Source: Procambarus clarkii (lineage: Eukaryota > Arthropoda > Malacostraca > Decapoda > Cambaridae). Taken from it: DNA of 64,000 nucleotides. Below are positions 1 to 11,274 of this stretch, in pieces. Made by a program: the position numbers and the translations under genes. Every line of letters starts with the position of its first letter. Within the stretch, counting starts at the first letter, position 1. The DNA lies in contig NC_091188.1 in assembly GCF_040958095.1 (NCBI RefSeq), forward strand, positions 39,694,734 through 39,758,733. Direction: 5' to 3'. The notes under the pieces were generated by a model. That model saw nothing but the letters and a program-made list of their open reading frames with translations. It did no database searches and was not told the origin of the DNA.

Positions 1-257
1 ACGCGAGAGACCCCGGGGGGTTTCCCAGGGCCCCCTAGACTGGGCCTGCTAAGGGTTATCCCAGGCAGGGCACTGCTAACCGGCGTCCCAAACTACCAAG
101 CAAACTGCTAAAGCTGAACCCACGGGACGTGTCCACCCGTGAGGGCGAAGCAGGGGGTGCCACCACACAAACGAACCTAATATACGGGGGGGGGGGGCAC
201 AAGGCAGACCCCCCTACCAGGCAAAAACAAATATAAAAGAAAAACCACACAAGTTTT

Positions 258-409
258 GTCATTTAAGTTTATCATGCCCGAAACGCTTTGCGTAATAGTG
301 GCTTTAGGCATTGTATGTACTAGCTATACCTATAAGTCAAACAATCCTTGTAAATATTTATTGTATGTATGTACCTTACCTAAATAAAATTGTATTGTAT
401 TGTATTGTA
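258..409 (+). mobile_element. Solo 3' tail of LINE-B followed by (ATTGT)n
   Basis: About 150 bases matching only the 3' untranslated end of the LINE-B family described at 33,216-37,345. The conserved tail core (TGCCCGAAACGCTTTGCGTA, then TAGTGGCTTTAGGCATTG) is present, followed by the terminal TACCTTACCTAAATAAA and an ATTGT microsatellite. No coding part is present, so this is an extreme 5' truncation typical of target-primed reverse transcription. Confidence 0.85.
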
Positions 410-1236
410 AGTGGACAACGTACCCAGAGGGAACAGAGCCGGCCGCTGTCATAGGTGAAAACTAGCTACGCAGTACCCTGCGCCCCACCAGTGCTATAAC
501 TACCACTTACCCCAAGGTAAACAAGGGAGTAAAACCCCCAAACACTCGGGGCGGCCAAACGCCAAGCAGCGAAAAGCCAACAGAGGTAGACCCAAGGTGA
601 CGTGGAAGGCAACCCCAAGCCCCAAGGGCGGTACTTACAGGGCACTCAGGGAAGGTGACCCTAAGCACATGCAGCCCGAGTACCTCAGAATACTACTCCA
701 GCTCACACGACCACCGTAAGAGCAGCACTGCAAACAAGTCATAGCACTGAGACAAGACCGGAGCTGGAGCCACACGACCGTGCATTATCCCATCAGCCGA
801 GGAACTGAGGCGGGGATCGCCGGCGCGGGGGTCTGGGGCTCCCCCTTCCCTCTCCTGGGGAGGGGGGGAGCTGCGCAGACATGCGGTGCGGCTCGTGTGA
901 CGTCATGCTTGTTAGTTCGTTTTCCTGGGGGAGTTCTGTCCACTCGTTTGTCGATTTTTGTTGTTAACCAGAATAGGGGTTTGTTTTGTGGCGCTTACCT
1001 TTCTTGGTGCCTGTCCCGGTCTATGGCAGATATAGAATGCTCCAAATCACATGTGCCATTGATCAAAGGCCCACAATCATATGGGCCATTGCTCCCCGTG
1101 CCTCTCTGAGGGGGTCAGGTTCTGGCTCGTGGTCCCCGGTAGGCCTAGAACTCCACCCACATTGACTGATGCAAAACAGTTAGGGTATCCATATCAGCCA
1201 CGGATAGCTCCGGGGAGCCGTAGGGGCTCCCCCAAG
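410..1236. repeat. Intergenic; the second half belongs to dispersed repeat family R1
   Basis: No gene was recognised. From about 830 to 1,236 the sequence resembles 61,160-61,445: a block containing TTTGTTTTG, then CTTTCTTGGTGCCT, then a GGGAGCC..GGGGCTC end. Related tails occur near 40,330, 55,470 and 58,210. The copy is interrupted at its end by LINE-B. The identity of the repeat is unknown. Open frames here look incidental. Confidence 0.45.
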
Positions 1237-3431
1237 AAATAAAATGTTTATTCAGGTAAGGTACATACATACAAGAGATTTTACATAATTTGATCGATTT
1301 ATAGATAGAGCTAGTACATACAATGCCTAAAGCCACTATTACGCAAAGCGTTTCGGGCAGGAAAAACATTAATGACTAAAACTTAATACTAATTGAGTAT
1401 AAAGAATAAAATGTATTGAGAACAAATAAAAATAAAGAAAAAAAAGGGGGAAACATGGCTCAAAATGCAGCACAAATATAATTAGGTCGACAAACAGCGT
1501 TGTTTAAGAAAACAGACATGGGTTGACAATAGGGGGGTAAGGTAGGTTACAGGGAATTAATTAGGTAGTGCTTCGTTTTTATCTTAAACTGGTTGAGAGA
1601 GGTACAGTCTTTAACATGGTTGGGAAGGTCATTCCACATTCTGGGTCCCTTGATTTGTAGAGCATTTCTAGTTTGATTAAGTCGTACTCTTGGAATATCA
1701 AAACTGAATTTATTTCTGGTGTGGTGCTCATGGGATCTGTTACAACCTTCAATGAAGCTTTTGAGGTCAGGATTGGCATTACAGTTCAGCGTTTTATATA
1801 TGTATAATTCACATGAGAGAATGTGCAGTGACTTAATATCTAACATATTCAGAGATTTGAGTAGGGGTACCGAGTGATGTCTGGGGCCAGAGTTGGATAT
1901 TGTCCTAATAGCAGCTTTGTGTTGAGTAATTAGAGGACGTAAATGATTTTGGGTAGTAGAACCCCAAGCACAAATACCATAGTTGAGATATGGATAGATG
2001 AGGGAGTAATAGAGCGTCACCAGGGCATGGCGTGGTACATAATATCTGATCTTAGAAAGAATGCCAACAGTTTTTGAAACTTTTTTGATATATTTAGAAT
2101 GTGTCCCTGGAAATTCAGCTTGTGGTCAAAGAGAACGCCAAGGAATTTGCCATCTAATTTGTTACAAATTTGGGTATTGTTTATTCTGAGATTTATTTGA
2201 TTAGAGGATTTATTGCCAAACAGAATATAGAAAGTTTTGTCAATATTAAGGGTGAGTTTGTTGGCCGTTAGCCAAAGATGGACTTTATTTAGTTCAGTAT
2301 TTACTGTGGCATTTAGAGCAAGGGGTCAGGACTGGAGTAAATGAAGGTTGTGTCGTCAGCAAATAGAATTCGTTTGAGGTGTTGGGAGGCATTTGGAAGG
2401 TCATTAATGTAGATGAGAAAGAGGAGAGGGCCAAGTATGCTGCCCTGAGGAACACCGATGTTGATGGATAGGGTGGGAGAAATTGAATTATTCACAGAAA
2501 CATACTGGAGCCTGTCAGTAAGGTAAGATTTGAAGTATTGCAGGGAGTGTCCTCTGACCCCATAATGATGTAATTTAAGAAGAAGGTTTTGGTGGTTGAC
2601 AGTGTCAAAAGCCTTACGCAGGTCCACAAATAACCCAACAGGGAACTCATTTTTATCAAGAGCTACATGAATCAAGTTAATCATACTAATAAGTGCATCG
2701 TTAGTGCTTTTTTTGGGTCTGAAGCCATATTGACAAGAGCTAAGTATATTGTGTTTGGCTAGATAAGAGTAAAGCTGCTTGTAGATTAGTTTTTCAAATA
2801 TTTTTGACAAGTTAGGCAGGATTGATATAGGTCTGTAGTTGTTAACATCTGTGAGATCACCACATTTGTGGACAGGGGTTACTCTCGCTTTTTTTTTTAG
2901 AATATCTGGAAAGGTTTGGAGTTCAAGTGACTTGTTGAAGAGCAAAGCAATAGCAGGGGCTAAAGATCTGGAGGCTTTTTTGTAGATTAAAGTTGGTATC
3001 TCCTCAAGGGCACTAGACTTGGTTTTAAGGGAAAGGATTATCTCATTAACGTCAGTGGAATTAGTAGGCTTTAGGTACAGAGACTGTGGATAGGTACCTG
3101 TAAGATAGTCCTTAACATCAGAACTGGAAGATGGAATATCATTTGCAAGGGATGACCCAATGGAAAAGAAGAACCTATTGAACTCAATAGCAGAATCAGA
3201 GGCTGAAAGCTGACCATCGTTATTGGACAGGAGTGTTGGTTTGTTATTTAAAATCTTCTTAGATCCCAATATTTGTGAAATTGTGCTCCAAGTTTTTTTA
3301 ATGTTGCTCTTTATTTGGGTAAATTTATCCTCGTAGTATTTAGTTTTGACTCGTCTAATTATTTTAGATAGCAATAACGAGTAATTCTTTGAGAATTCTT
3401 TGGAGACAATTCCTAACCTATACTTCTTCTA
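1237..3431 (-). mobile_element. LINE-B copy 1, 5'-truncated non-LTR retrotransposon
   Basis: The minus strand reads as a Jockey-superfamily reverse transcriptase in two main frames, 3,374-2,313 and 2,020-1,547. RT blocks seen are NNYRPISILPNLSKIFEKLI, GFRPKKSTNDAL, LFVDLRKAFDTVNH, GVPQGSILGPLLFLIYINDL and the catalytic FADDTTFIY. The C-terminal block YPYLNYGICAWGSTT follows. Compared with the copy at 33.2-36.6 kb, one base is missing near 2,322, shifting the frame, and two or three extra A residues lie near 2,890. The endonuclease domain is absent because the copy is truncated at 3,431. The 3' tail lies at 1,237-1,370 with the usual GCCCGAAACGC core. It inserted into repeat R1. Confidence 0.93.
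1547..3374 (-). pseudogene. Reverse transcriptase remnant of LINE-B copy 1
   Basis: Broken coding part of the LINE. Frame 3,374-2,313 covers the linker and RT fingers and palm up to the FADD motif. Frame 2,020-1,547 covers the C-terminal end. The break between them is a single-base deletion in the run that reads GGGGATCAGG in intact copies and GGGGTCAGG here. The upstream endonuclease is missing, so the product cannot be functional. Confidence 0.9.
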
Positions 3432-3939
3432 ATGATTAATAAATAAAAAGCTTACAAAAAATAAGCTTCAAGGGACAGGTTTCTGAGGAGCAGATGTAGA
3501 ATAACAGCTCTTAGCTTGCAATTTCATTAGAAACGTTAGCAAAATTCCTAATGAACCTGGAATTTTAGAGACTTATACAGTCAGCAATGCTAGGTAGCCT
3601 CTAGTGTAAGAATAAAGGTAATTGAAAAAGACTAGTGGCCGATGGAAGGCAGCTTCTATTTATACCCAACCAAACTCATTCGATTGTAGTGTGCCTGTGG
3701 TTATCAGGGCTGAAGGCTAGAGTCCGTCGTACACCCTCAATATTTATCCATGTAAACAATTGAGCGATCGTGAGTCAATTGGTTCCATACAGCAACAACC
3801 TTATTTCTAAACAAATGTTTTATGAATCAAACTTATCCAATTTATATCTATTATTTCACATTCAGTTTTTAGCTTATATGTTTAACATCTGTATTTGTTC
3901 TGTAACATCTGTATTTGTATTAACATCTGTAAATTTGTA
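3432..3939. other. No feature recognised
   Basis: AT-rich sequence between LINE-B copy 1 and the next LINE-B tail. I see no exon-like frame, tRNA or clear terminal repeat. The last bases, with scattered AACATCTGTATTTG repeats at 3,890-3,950, may already be a diverged LINE 3' untranslated region. Confidence 0.4.
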
Positions 3940-4135
3940 TTTGTTCTCAACACCTTTTATTCTTTATGCTCAATTAGTATTAAGTTCTAGATATTAATGT
4001 TTTTCTTGCCCGAAACGCATTGCGTAATAGTGGCTTTAGGCATTGTATGTACTAGCTCTATCTATATATCAATCCATTAATGTAACATCACTTGTATGTA
4101 TATACCTTACCTGAATAAACATCTGAATCTGAATC
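3940..4135 (+). mobile_element. LINE-B 3' tail, diverged solo copy
   Basis: This matches the LINE-B 3' untranslated region: CTTTATGCTCAATTAGTATTAAG, split here as in the copy near 33,075, then the core GCCCGAAACGCATTGCGTAA and ACCTTACCTGAATAAACATC. The hairpin loop in the core is ATT instead of TTT. The tail ends in a short CTGAAT repeat rather than TAAA or ATT. Confidence 0.8.
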
Positions 4136-4987
4136 TTATCAATGCAGTATCTCCTGTAATTATTCGATAACACCGACTATGAATGTTCTTGTTGTGAGAC
4201 TTAAATCTCCTTCAGGCTTTGATTTTGGCATCAATTGCCATCTGGCAATACCCAGACCAAGGCTGATCAGAAGGCTTGGTCACATACTGCCGGTGAGGAA
4301 TGCACCACTGCTGGAGGTCCAGTATGAGACTAGTGAAGGCGTTTGCTTGGCAGTTCATGTCCCCTTGGAGAAAGGCATTCAATTCAGTTGCTTCTAGCTT
4401 TGAGCAGCGAGCTGTCCAGTTTCCTCTTTTTCAAAGCCAGACAGTGTGAGTAGATTTTTCAACCTCTATCTGTTGAGATAGCCAGCATAGTAAAGGCATC
4501 AAGGTGGTCTGATGAGCCAGCATATCCCAGTGGTAGGGATATGTTGGAACCAACACTGCAGACCCTGCAATGAACTATGCTTGCACGTAGGTCAGTTAGG
4601 ACAGGATCGAGGGACGAGTTTAAATATGAATTTGGAAGCTCACAAAATTGTTGAAGTTGAAAACTGCCAAGAGTTCATTAAACTCTCTCATTATGATATA
4701 CTAGTTGAAGTCACCCATAATTATAATGTGCTAACAGTTATGTTGTATTAATAGGGAGTCTAGATTGTCCATCAGGAAGTTGATTAAGGAAGCACCCTGC
4801 CATTGAGGTCTGTAGATTGCACATACAAATATTAATTTCTAGAGGAAGTGATCAGTGAGAGAGAGAGAGAGAAAAGAGTGATAGGAAAGAGAACTGTATA
4901 TAAAAATAATAATAATATTTATCCTTCCTTTATTATTATTTGCAAGATTTTATATTTCTTTACATGATTAATAAATATATTTCTCAT
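4136..4987. other. No gene recognised; short GA and AT-rich runs
   Basis: No conserved frame or splice-flanked exon was found. A (GA)n run lies near 4,857-4,873 and an AT-rich stretch at 4,900-4,985. The small open frames at 4,179-4,751 have no recognisable domain and I do not call them genes. Confidence 0.4.
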
Positions 4988-5130
4988 AAGTCAAATTATC
5001 CATGGTGTTGCTTTGTTTTCAAGGGGTTAAACTACCCATGGTGTCGCTGTTTTGCATGGGTCAAATTACCTATGATATCGCTTTGTTTTCAAGGGTCAAA
5101 CTTCCCATGATGTTGCTTTGTTTTTCATGG
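4988..5130 (+). repeat. Minisatellite, about 40-bp unit (CATGGGTCAAACTACCCATG type)
   Basis: Three to four degenerate copies of a unit reading roughly GTCAAACTACCCATGGTGT followed by CGCTTTGTTTTCATGG. The same unit occurs at 16,190-16,316 and 20,071-20,200, where a large LTR element has inserted into it. GGGT..ACCC within the unit makes each copy partly palindromic. Confidence 0.8.
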
Positions 5131-5745
5131 GTATACCTGCTTGATGAGGTTCTGGGAGATCTATTTTCCAAGCCCGGCCCGAGGTCAGGCTTGACTTGTG
5201 AGAGCTTGGTCCACCAGGCTGTTGCTTGGAGCGGTCCGCAGTCCCACATATTTACCATAGCCTGGTTGTTCCGGCACTCTTGAAGAAAACTATTTAGTTT
5301 TCTCTTAAAGATGTCCATGTTTGTTCCAGCATAATTTCTCATACTCGTTGGGTGTATGTTGAACATTGATGAACCCACTGATGTATACAGTGTTCTCTGA
5401 TTGTGCCTATGACATCCCTGCTCTTCACTGGTTCTATTCAGCATTTTCTTCAATATCGTTCACTCAAGAATGTTGTTATTTTACTGTGTATATTTGGTAC
5501 TTGGCCCTCCAGTATCTTCTACGTGTATATTATTTGATATCCCTCTTGTCTCCTTTCTAGTGAGTACATTTGGAGAAGTTTGAGACAATCCCAATAATTT
5601 AGTTTTTTTATTGTGACTATGCGTGCCGTATATGTTCTCTGTATTCCCTCTATTTCAGCAATCTCTCCCGCTCTGAAAAGGGGAAGTGAGTACCGAGCAG
5701 TACTAAAGATGGGACAGCCCAAGTGATTTGAAGAGTACAACCATT
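5131..5745 (-). mobile_element. LINE-C fragment, 3' end of a non-LTR retrotransposon
   Basis: The minus strand encodes a degraded C-terminal RT end. FRAGEIAEIEGIQRTYTARI and LNYWDCLKLLQMYSLERRQE (5,740-5,519) match the LINE-C copy at 44,386-45,418 ([20 protein letters not shown], then [18 protein letters not shown]). Downstream at 5,453-5,131 comes a second conserved block and a tail. Only the terminal part remains, with stops. Confidence 0.8.
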
Positions 5746-5865
5746 GTGATGGGATCCCTGAATTTGAAGGTTCTCATAATCTATCCTTTCATTTTTCTGG
5801 ATGACACAATATTTGCTTGATTATGCTCCCTGATTCCAAAGGTTGTCATCATCACATCACAAAGG

Positions 5866-8661
5866 TTGGCACAATCACTTGGTAAACATTTTGACGATTT
5901 AAATGCACTACTCACAGCACTAGGTACTAACCTATCGTTCATTATTTTAACAGAAACTTGGCTAAATAAAGACTATACCCAACTCTACAACTTAGCTGGT
6001 TATAAAGCCATTCATAACTGTAGGCCTAATAAAAAAGGTGGTGGCACAGCTATATATTACCGAGATACATTTATCTGCAACAGTGTTATTAGTGACAGAG
6101 ATGACTACTGCGAATATACTTTTGCTCAGTTTACAATTAAATCCCTTAAATCCTCTTTGACTATTGGAGCCATCTATAGATTTCCTAATACTAACATAGC
6201 TTCTTTCTCAGACAACCTAAGGAATCTTATTATAAACAACAATCTCAACAAAAACCACATCATTCTGGGAGGAGACTTTAATATTGACCTGGGTCAACAA
6301 AACTGCTCTCAAGTTGACTATTTCCTTAACAGCATGAACTCCTGTATGCTAATCCCCACTATCACCAAACCTACCCGAGTCACTCAAACATCAGCCACTA
6401 CCTTGGACCACATATGGACAAACATAACAGCTCCCCTTGTATCTGGTATAATCTACGACAGAACAACTGACCACTATCCTACCTTTCTCATAGCGAACAT
6501 GGACATAACACCACCAAAAAGCAAGAAATTTTCATTTAGGCTACACAGTGAATCAGCTTTAGACAATCTTACAGAGGCACTTCACAATATTAACTGGGAT
6601 TCTGAATTCAATAATACCCATGATATAAATTCATTAGCTAACCTCTTCCTCTCCAAAACTCTAAGCCTCTACAACCTTCATTGTCCCCTTCTTACAAAGC
6701 AAATAACTGACAAAAGATTAAACAATCCATGGCTCACAAATGGCATTCTCAACTCAATCAACAAGAAACATGAATATGAAAAGAAAGTTAGGATTGGCCT
6801 AGTTTCAAGGGAAGTAGCTAAAAGGTACTCATCAATGCTTACCAGTATCATAAGAAAGGCAAAACTTGCATATTATGTGAATAGATTCAATGAAGCAAAA
6901 GGCAACATGAAAAGCACTTGGAAAACTATCTCTAGTATCCTAGGAACTAAACAACACTCACATAACCAAATAAAACTCTACAAGGATGGGGATATACCGT
7001 CAACTGATTTAGAAATGGCAAATGAATTTAATAGTTTCTTTTCATCGGTTGGTGCTAATCTTGCCAGTAAAATCCCACAGACTCAGACACATATTAACAC
7101 ATATCTCTCAGGCAGCTATCCAAACTCTCTTCTCCTTTCACCAATCAGCCCGGCAGATGTTGTGTCCATCATACACTCTCTAAAAACCAAGGCAGGGAAC
7201 ACCAGTGAAATTCCGTCCATTGTGTACAAGAGAGCCTCCCATGCCCTTGCCCCACCCATAGCACTACTGTTCAACAAATCTATAGAGTATCACACCTTCC
7301 CTGATATCCTCAAAAAAGCAAGAGTAACGCCAGTCCATAAAGGAGGCAATCCGGCGGACATAAACAATTATAGACCAATATCAAATCTACCCATTCTATC
7401 AAAAATATTTGAAAAAATTATTTACAAACAGCTCTATTCCTACCTCGTAAAATTCGACATACTCAGCCCCTGCCAGTTTGGCTTCCGGTCCCAAAAGAGT
7501 ACCAATGATGCAATCATTAGTCTCCTTGACATTATCTACTCAGCCCTTGACAAAAATGAGTTTCCGATTGGACTCTTCATTGACCTAAGAAAAGCCTTTG
7601 ATACTGTTAATCACAACTACCTCTTATTTAAACTCCAGCATTATGGAATCCGAGGCCTTGCCCTTGACTACATCCGATCCTATCTTAGTGACAGACACCA
7701 ATATGTAACCATCAATGATACAACTTCTTCCACTCTACCAATTACCGTTGGAGTGCCACAGGGCAGCATCTTAGGACCTCTTCTATTTCTTATATATATA
7801 AACGATCTTCCTAATGTCTCTAATATTCTCAAACCTATATTGTTTGCTGACGATACTACCCTTATCTACTCAAACCTCAACCCACATACACTAAATAATG
7901 TTGTGAATAATGAATTAAAAAAAGTCCACTTATGGATGTCAACGAACAAACTAACATTAAACATCGAAAAGACTTACTACATCTTATTTGGAAGCAAATC
8001 ATCAAATGCAATTCAGCTACAGATAGACAACATTAACATCAGTAATAAAAATGATGGCAAGTTTCTTGGCCTATTCCTAGACAAGAGACTCAATTTCAGC
8101 ACCCACATTCAACACATAACTAAGAAAGTCTCTAAGACAGTTGGTATACTCTCCAAAATCAGATATTATGTTCCTAACTCTGCTCTCCTCTCACTATATT
8201 ATGCACTAATCTACCCCTATCTTAATTATGGTATCTGTGCATGGGGGTCTACCACTGCAAACCACCTTAAGCCCATCATCACACAGCAAAAATCTGCTAT
8301 CAGAATAATAACTAACTCTGCTTTCAGACAACACTCAGCTCCCTTGTTTAAATCTCTAAACTTGCTAAATATTAACTCCCTCCACACATTCTCTTGTGTC
8401 AACTACATTTACAAAACCCTGTTCTTAAATGCAAACCATGCTCTGAAACTCTCCCTGGACAGATGTAATAGGACCCATTATCACCACACCAGAAATAAAT
8501 ATCTCTTTGATATCCCCAGGGTCAAACTTAATCTGTGTAAACACTCTATGCAAATTAAGGGACCTAGTCTATGGAACTCACTCCCTAGTGAATTGAAAAA
8601 CTGTAAAACTTTTGCCTTATTTAAAAGCAAAACCAAAAAGTACCTAACTTCATCTATTTAG
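5866..8661 (+). CDS. LINE-A endonuclease-reverse transcriptase, uninterrupted 931-codon frame
   Basis: This is the pol-like protein of a Jockey-superfamily non-LTR retrotransposon; it nicks target DNA and primes cDNA synthesis there. The apurinic-like endonuclease occupies roughly residues 1-230, with SLGKHFDDL, ILTETWL (metal-binding Glu), GGDFNIDL, DHIWTNI and TTDHYPTFL. A linker follows, then RT at about 480-720: NNYRPISNLPILSKIFEKII, GFRSQKSTNDAI, IDLRKAFDTVNH, GVPQGSILGPLLFL and the catalytic FADDTTLIY. The C-terminal block YPYLNYGICAWGSTT and KGPSLWNSLPSELKN precede the stop. The copy is 5'-truncated: related copies have about 50 more residues upstream and begin SVINLNVRSLGKHFDD, so the first Met here is fortuitous. 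The absence of any stop or frameshift over 2.8 kb implies recent insertion. Confidence 0.9.
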   Translation: MAQSLGKHFDDLNALLTALGTNLSFIILTETWLNKDYTQLYNLAGYKAIHNCRPNKKGGGTAIYYRDTFICNSVISDRDDYCEYTFAQFTIKSLKSSLTIGAIYRFPNTNIASFSDNLRNLIINNNLNKNHIILGGDFNIDLGQQNCSQVDYFLNSMNSCMLIPTITKPTRVTQTSATTLDHIWTNITAPLVSGIIYDRTTDHYPTFLIANMDITPPKSKKFSFRLHSESALDNLTEALHNINWDSEFNNTHDINSLANLFLSKTLSLYNLHCPLLTKQITDKRLNNPWLTNGILNSINKKHEYEKKVRIGLVSREVAKRYSSMLTSIIRKAKLAYYVNRFNEAKGNMKSTWKTISSILGTKQHSHNQIKLYKDGDIPSTDLEMANEFNSFFSSVGANLASKIPQTQTHINTYLSGSYPNSLLLSPISPADVVSIIHSLKTKAGNTSEIPSIVYKRASHALAPPIALLFNKSIEYHTFPDILKKARVTPVHKGGNPADINNYRPISNLPILSKIFEKIIYKQLYSYLVKFDILSPCQFGFRSQKSTNDAIISLLDIIYSALDKNEFPIGLFIDLRKAFDTVNHNYLLFKLQHYGIRGLALDYIRSYLSDRHQYVTINDTTSSTLPITVGVPQGSILGPLLFLIYINDLPNVSNILKPILFADDTTLIYSNLNPHTLNNVVNNELKKVHLWMSTNKLTLNIEKTYYILFGSKSSNAIQLQIDNINISNKNDGKFLGLFLDKRLNFSTHIQHITKKVSKTVGILSKIRYYVPNSALLSLYYALIYPYLNYGICAWGSTTANHLKPIITQQKSAIRIITNSAFRQHSAPLFKSLNLLNINSLHTFSCVNYIYKTLFLNANHALKLSLDRCNRTHYHHTRNKYLFDIPRVKLNLCKHSMQIKGPSLWNSLPSELKNCKTFALFKSKTKKYLTSSI

Positions 8662-9171
8662 TTTCCTACACTGAGCTTTAAATTTGCTCTGTACCTAGTG
8701 GTACCCAATCTCCTAATTTTTATGTAATATCAAACAACCTTATCATTGTGTTCATTGCTGTCTTCTTTTATGTGCTAGCCATATGCTGTATTGTGACTAC
8801 CAATTTTTGTCAACTACCATTCAAGCTGTCATTGCAATCAATCTTATATTGTTTCTGCTGTATTGTGCCTACCAATTTGTTGTCAACTACCATTTTAAGC
8901 TGTCATTGCAATCAATCATAGCTACCTATGTGCTTTAATATACTGTACCTATAATTTTCTCTCATCTTTTTTTTTTTTCATTCCATGTAATCTGTTATCA
9001 TTTTTTTGTCTATAAATTTTGCAAGTATTTACCTCCTTAAAATTTTCTTAGATTAAGGACCTGCCCGAAACGCTGCGCGTGCTAGTGGCTTTACAAGACT
9101 GTAATTACCATAATTGTATCCTCACATTCCTTATGTACATTCTTGTATATGCATAAATAAATAAATAAATC
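5866..9171 (+). mobile_element. LINE-A, nearly complete copy with 3' tail (TAAA)n
   Basis: The element comprises the coding frame, a roughly 400-bp 3' untranslated region, the tail core GCCCGAAACGCTGCGCGTGC, TAGTGGCTTTACAAGACTG and a terminal (TAAA)n. The 3' end is almost identical to the truncated copy at 38,290-38,480. The 5' boundary near 5,866 cuts into the endonuclease. No convincing target-site duplication could be read because the AAAT-rich right end blurs it. It lies directly upstream of the RTE-like element at 9,172. Confidence 0.88.
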
Positions 9172-10047
9172 ATAGCCGAGGGGAAAGGTTATAGAGATAA
9201 GCTCCCACAGCCTGTAAAGTGCCCCTGATGGCGTGCGTCTCAAATAGCCTCTCACAACCAAGTCCAGCTCCTGGCCTGCACGTGTGGCTTAGCCTCTAGG
9301 CCCGGCGGAACTGCTTCTACCAACAGGAGAAGGGGCGAAGGCGGGTCTCTGGCGCCTTAAAACCAGTTGCTTCAGGCAGATGGGACTCGTTAGCCTGGAA
9401 AGGCAGCTCATCTAGGGGAAGGAAAACCCCGAATTCAAACCTCTGCTGTCTTGCGGCTAAACTCACTCATGGGAAAAGCTTCGGGAGTCAACCCTGAGGA
9501 AAAATCTGGAGTCGGAGTCCCTAAGGCAGTTTGCAGCTGTTTACAGCTACATTCTGGCAACTCCTGCGACGACACTGGTGCCAAGCGTATCGGCGCCCGC
9601 CCTTCCCTTGGATCACATCGGTGGCGTGGAGAGGGGTGGATCTACTGCATGGGCAACAGCTGGTCCTCCATAATTACTGCCCAGGCCTGTGCCCTGGAGA
9701 GGACACTCCAGCATCGCCTTGGCGATATCTCAACACGGGAAGCGACAGTTACCAGTGATAAGCCTATCACTCAATTGGCATAGAGTGAGGTGCCAGGGGT
9801 TGCTTCTGTCGGTGGGAGAAATGATCCGATTTCATAGGACAGCTACCGCCCGCCTCAAGCTGGGCAGCCCCCAGCCAATAAGGTGCTGTCCCGCCACGGT
9901 CCGCCTGCTCTACTGGGTGCGTGGAGCTTAGGCCACAATCCAATAAGCGGATCATCAACCATGAGACAGGCAAAAGAAAACAAACACAGAGCCACCCATC
10001 TCTCAAACTGGGCACATGGAATGTAAGGACCGTGGCACCAGGTCCAT
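9172..10047 (+). mobile_element. RTE-like LINE-E, 5' part (5' UTR and first endonuclease residues)
   Basis: Upstream half of the element that resumes at 12,672. The last coding bases, at about 10,000-10,047, read SLKLGTWNVRTVAPG, the usual start of an apurinic-like endonuclease. After the interruption, the frame resumes with LSEDLLEVNDAR, the segment that normally follows directly. The GC-rich leader from 9,172 has no other coding signal. LINE-B copy 2 is inserted at about 10,048. Confidence 0.75.
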
Positions 10048-10134
10048 TACTCATATCTAGCCAAACTCAATATACTTAGCCCTTGCCAATATGGCTTCAG
10101 GCCCAAAAAAAGCACTAACGATGCACTTATTAGT

Positions 10135-11274
10135 ATGCTTAACTCGATTCATACAGCTCTTGATAAAAATGAGTTCCCTGTTGGGTTATTTGTGGACCTG
10201 CGTAAAGCTTTCGATACTGTCAACCACCAAAACCTTCTTCTTAAATTACATCATTATGGTGTCAGAGGACACTCCCTACAATACCTCAAATCCTACCTTA
10301 CTGACAGGCTCCAATGTGTTTCTGTGAATAATACAATTTCGCCCACCCTACCCATCAACATTGGTGTTCCCCAGGGCAGCATACTTGGCCCTCTCCTCTT
10401 TCTCATCTACATTAATGACCTTCCAAATGCCTCCCAACACCTCAAACCAATCCTATTTGCTGACGACACAACCTTCATTTACTCCAGTCCTGATCCCCTT
10501 GCTCTAAATGCCACAGTAAATACTGAGCTAAATAAAGTCCATCTGTGGCTAACTGCCAACAAACTCACCCTTAACATTGACAAAACTTTCTATATTCTGT
10601 TTGGCAATAAATCCTCTAATCAAATAAATCTCAAAATAAACAATACCCAAATTTGTAACAAATTAGATGGCAAATTCCTTGGCGTTCTCTTTGACCACAA
10701 GCTGAATTTCCAGGGACACATTCTAAACATATCAAAAAAAGTTTCAAAAACTGTGGGCATTCTTTCTAAGATCAGATATTATGTACCACGCCCTGCCCTG
10801 GTGACTCTCTATTACTCCCTTATCTATCCATATCTCAACTATGGTATTTGTGCTTGGGGCTCTACTACCCAAAATCACTTACGTCCTCTAATTACTCAAC
10901 ACAAAGCTGCTATTAGGACAATATCCAATTCTGGCCCCAGACATCACTCGGTACCCCTATTCAAATCCCTGAATATGCTAGACATTAAGTCACTGCACAT
11001 TCTCTCATGTGTACTATACATATACAAAACGCTAAATTGTAATGCCAATCCTGATCTCAAAAGCTTCATAGAAGGTTGTAACAGAACCCATGAGCACCAC
11101 ACCAGAAATAAATACAGTTTTGATATTCCTAGAGTACGACTTAATCAAACCAGAAATGCTCTACAAATCAAGGGGCCCAGGATGTGGAATGACCTTCCCA
11201 ACCATGTTAAAGACAGTACCTCTCTCAACCAGTTTAAGTTAAAAACGAAGCTATACCTAATAAATTCCCTGTAA
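10135..11274 (+). CDS. LINE-B reverse transcriptase, C-terminal 379 codons intact
   Basis: An uninterrupted frame for the RT palm and C-terminal region. It includes LFVDLRKAFDTVNHQNLLLK, GVPQGSILGPLLFLIYINDL, catalytic FADDTTFIYS, NKLTLNIDKTFYILFG, DGKFLGVLFDHKLNF and YPYLNYGICAWGSTT, ending NDLPNHVKDSTSLNQFKLK..NSL. Upstream coding (endonuclease and RT fingers) is missing, so it is a dead fragment, although no stop has arisen yet. The stop codon overlaps the TGTAACA start of the inserted LTR. Confidence 0.88.
   Translation: MLNSIHTALDKNEFPVGLFVDLRKAFDTVNHQNLLLKLHHYGVRGHSLQYLKSYLTDRLQCVSVNNTISPTLPINIGVPQGSILGPLLFLIYINDLPNASQHLKPILFADDTTFIYSSPDPLALNATVNTELNKVHLWLTANKLTLNIDKTFYILFGNKSSNQINLKINNTQICNKLDGKFLGVLFDHKLNFQGHILNISKKVSKTVGILSKIRYYVPRPALVTLYYSLIYPYLNYGICAWGSTTQNHLRPLITQHKAAIRTISNSGPRHHSVPLFKSLNMLDIKSLHILSCVLYIYKTLNCNANPDLKSFIEGCNRTHEHHTRNKYSFDIPRVRLNQTRNALQIKGPRMWNDLPNHVKDSTSLNQFKLKTKLYLINSL

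Noticed and set aside
56..262. 68-codon open frame on the minus strand with hydrophobic start
   Set aside because: The G-run and low-complexity origin, no family resemblance and no splice or transcript support; probably chance in GC-rich repeat DNA.
5002..5453. Small protein-coding genes on either strand
   Set aside because: They translate the 40-bp minisatellite and the LINE-C tail.
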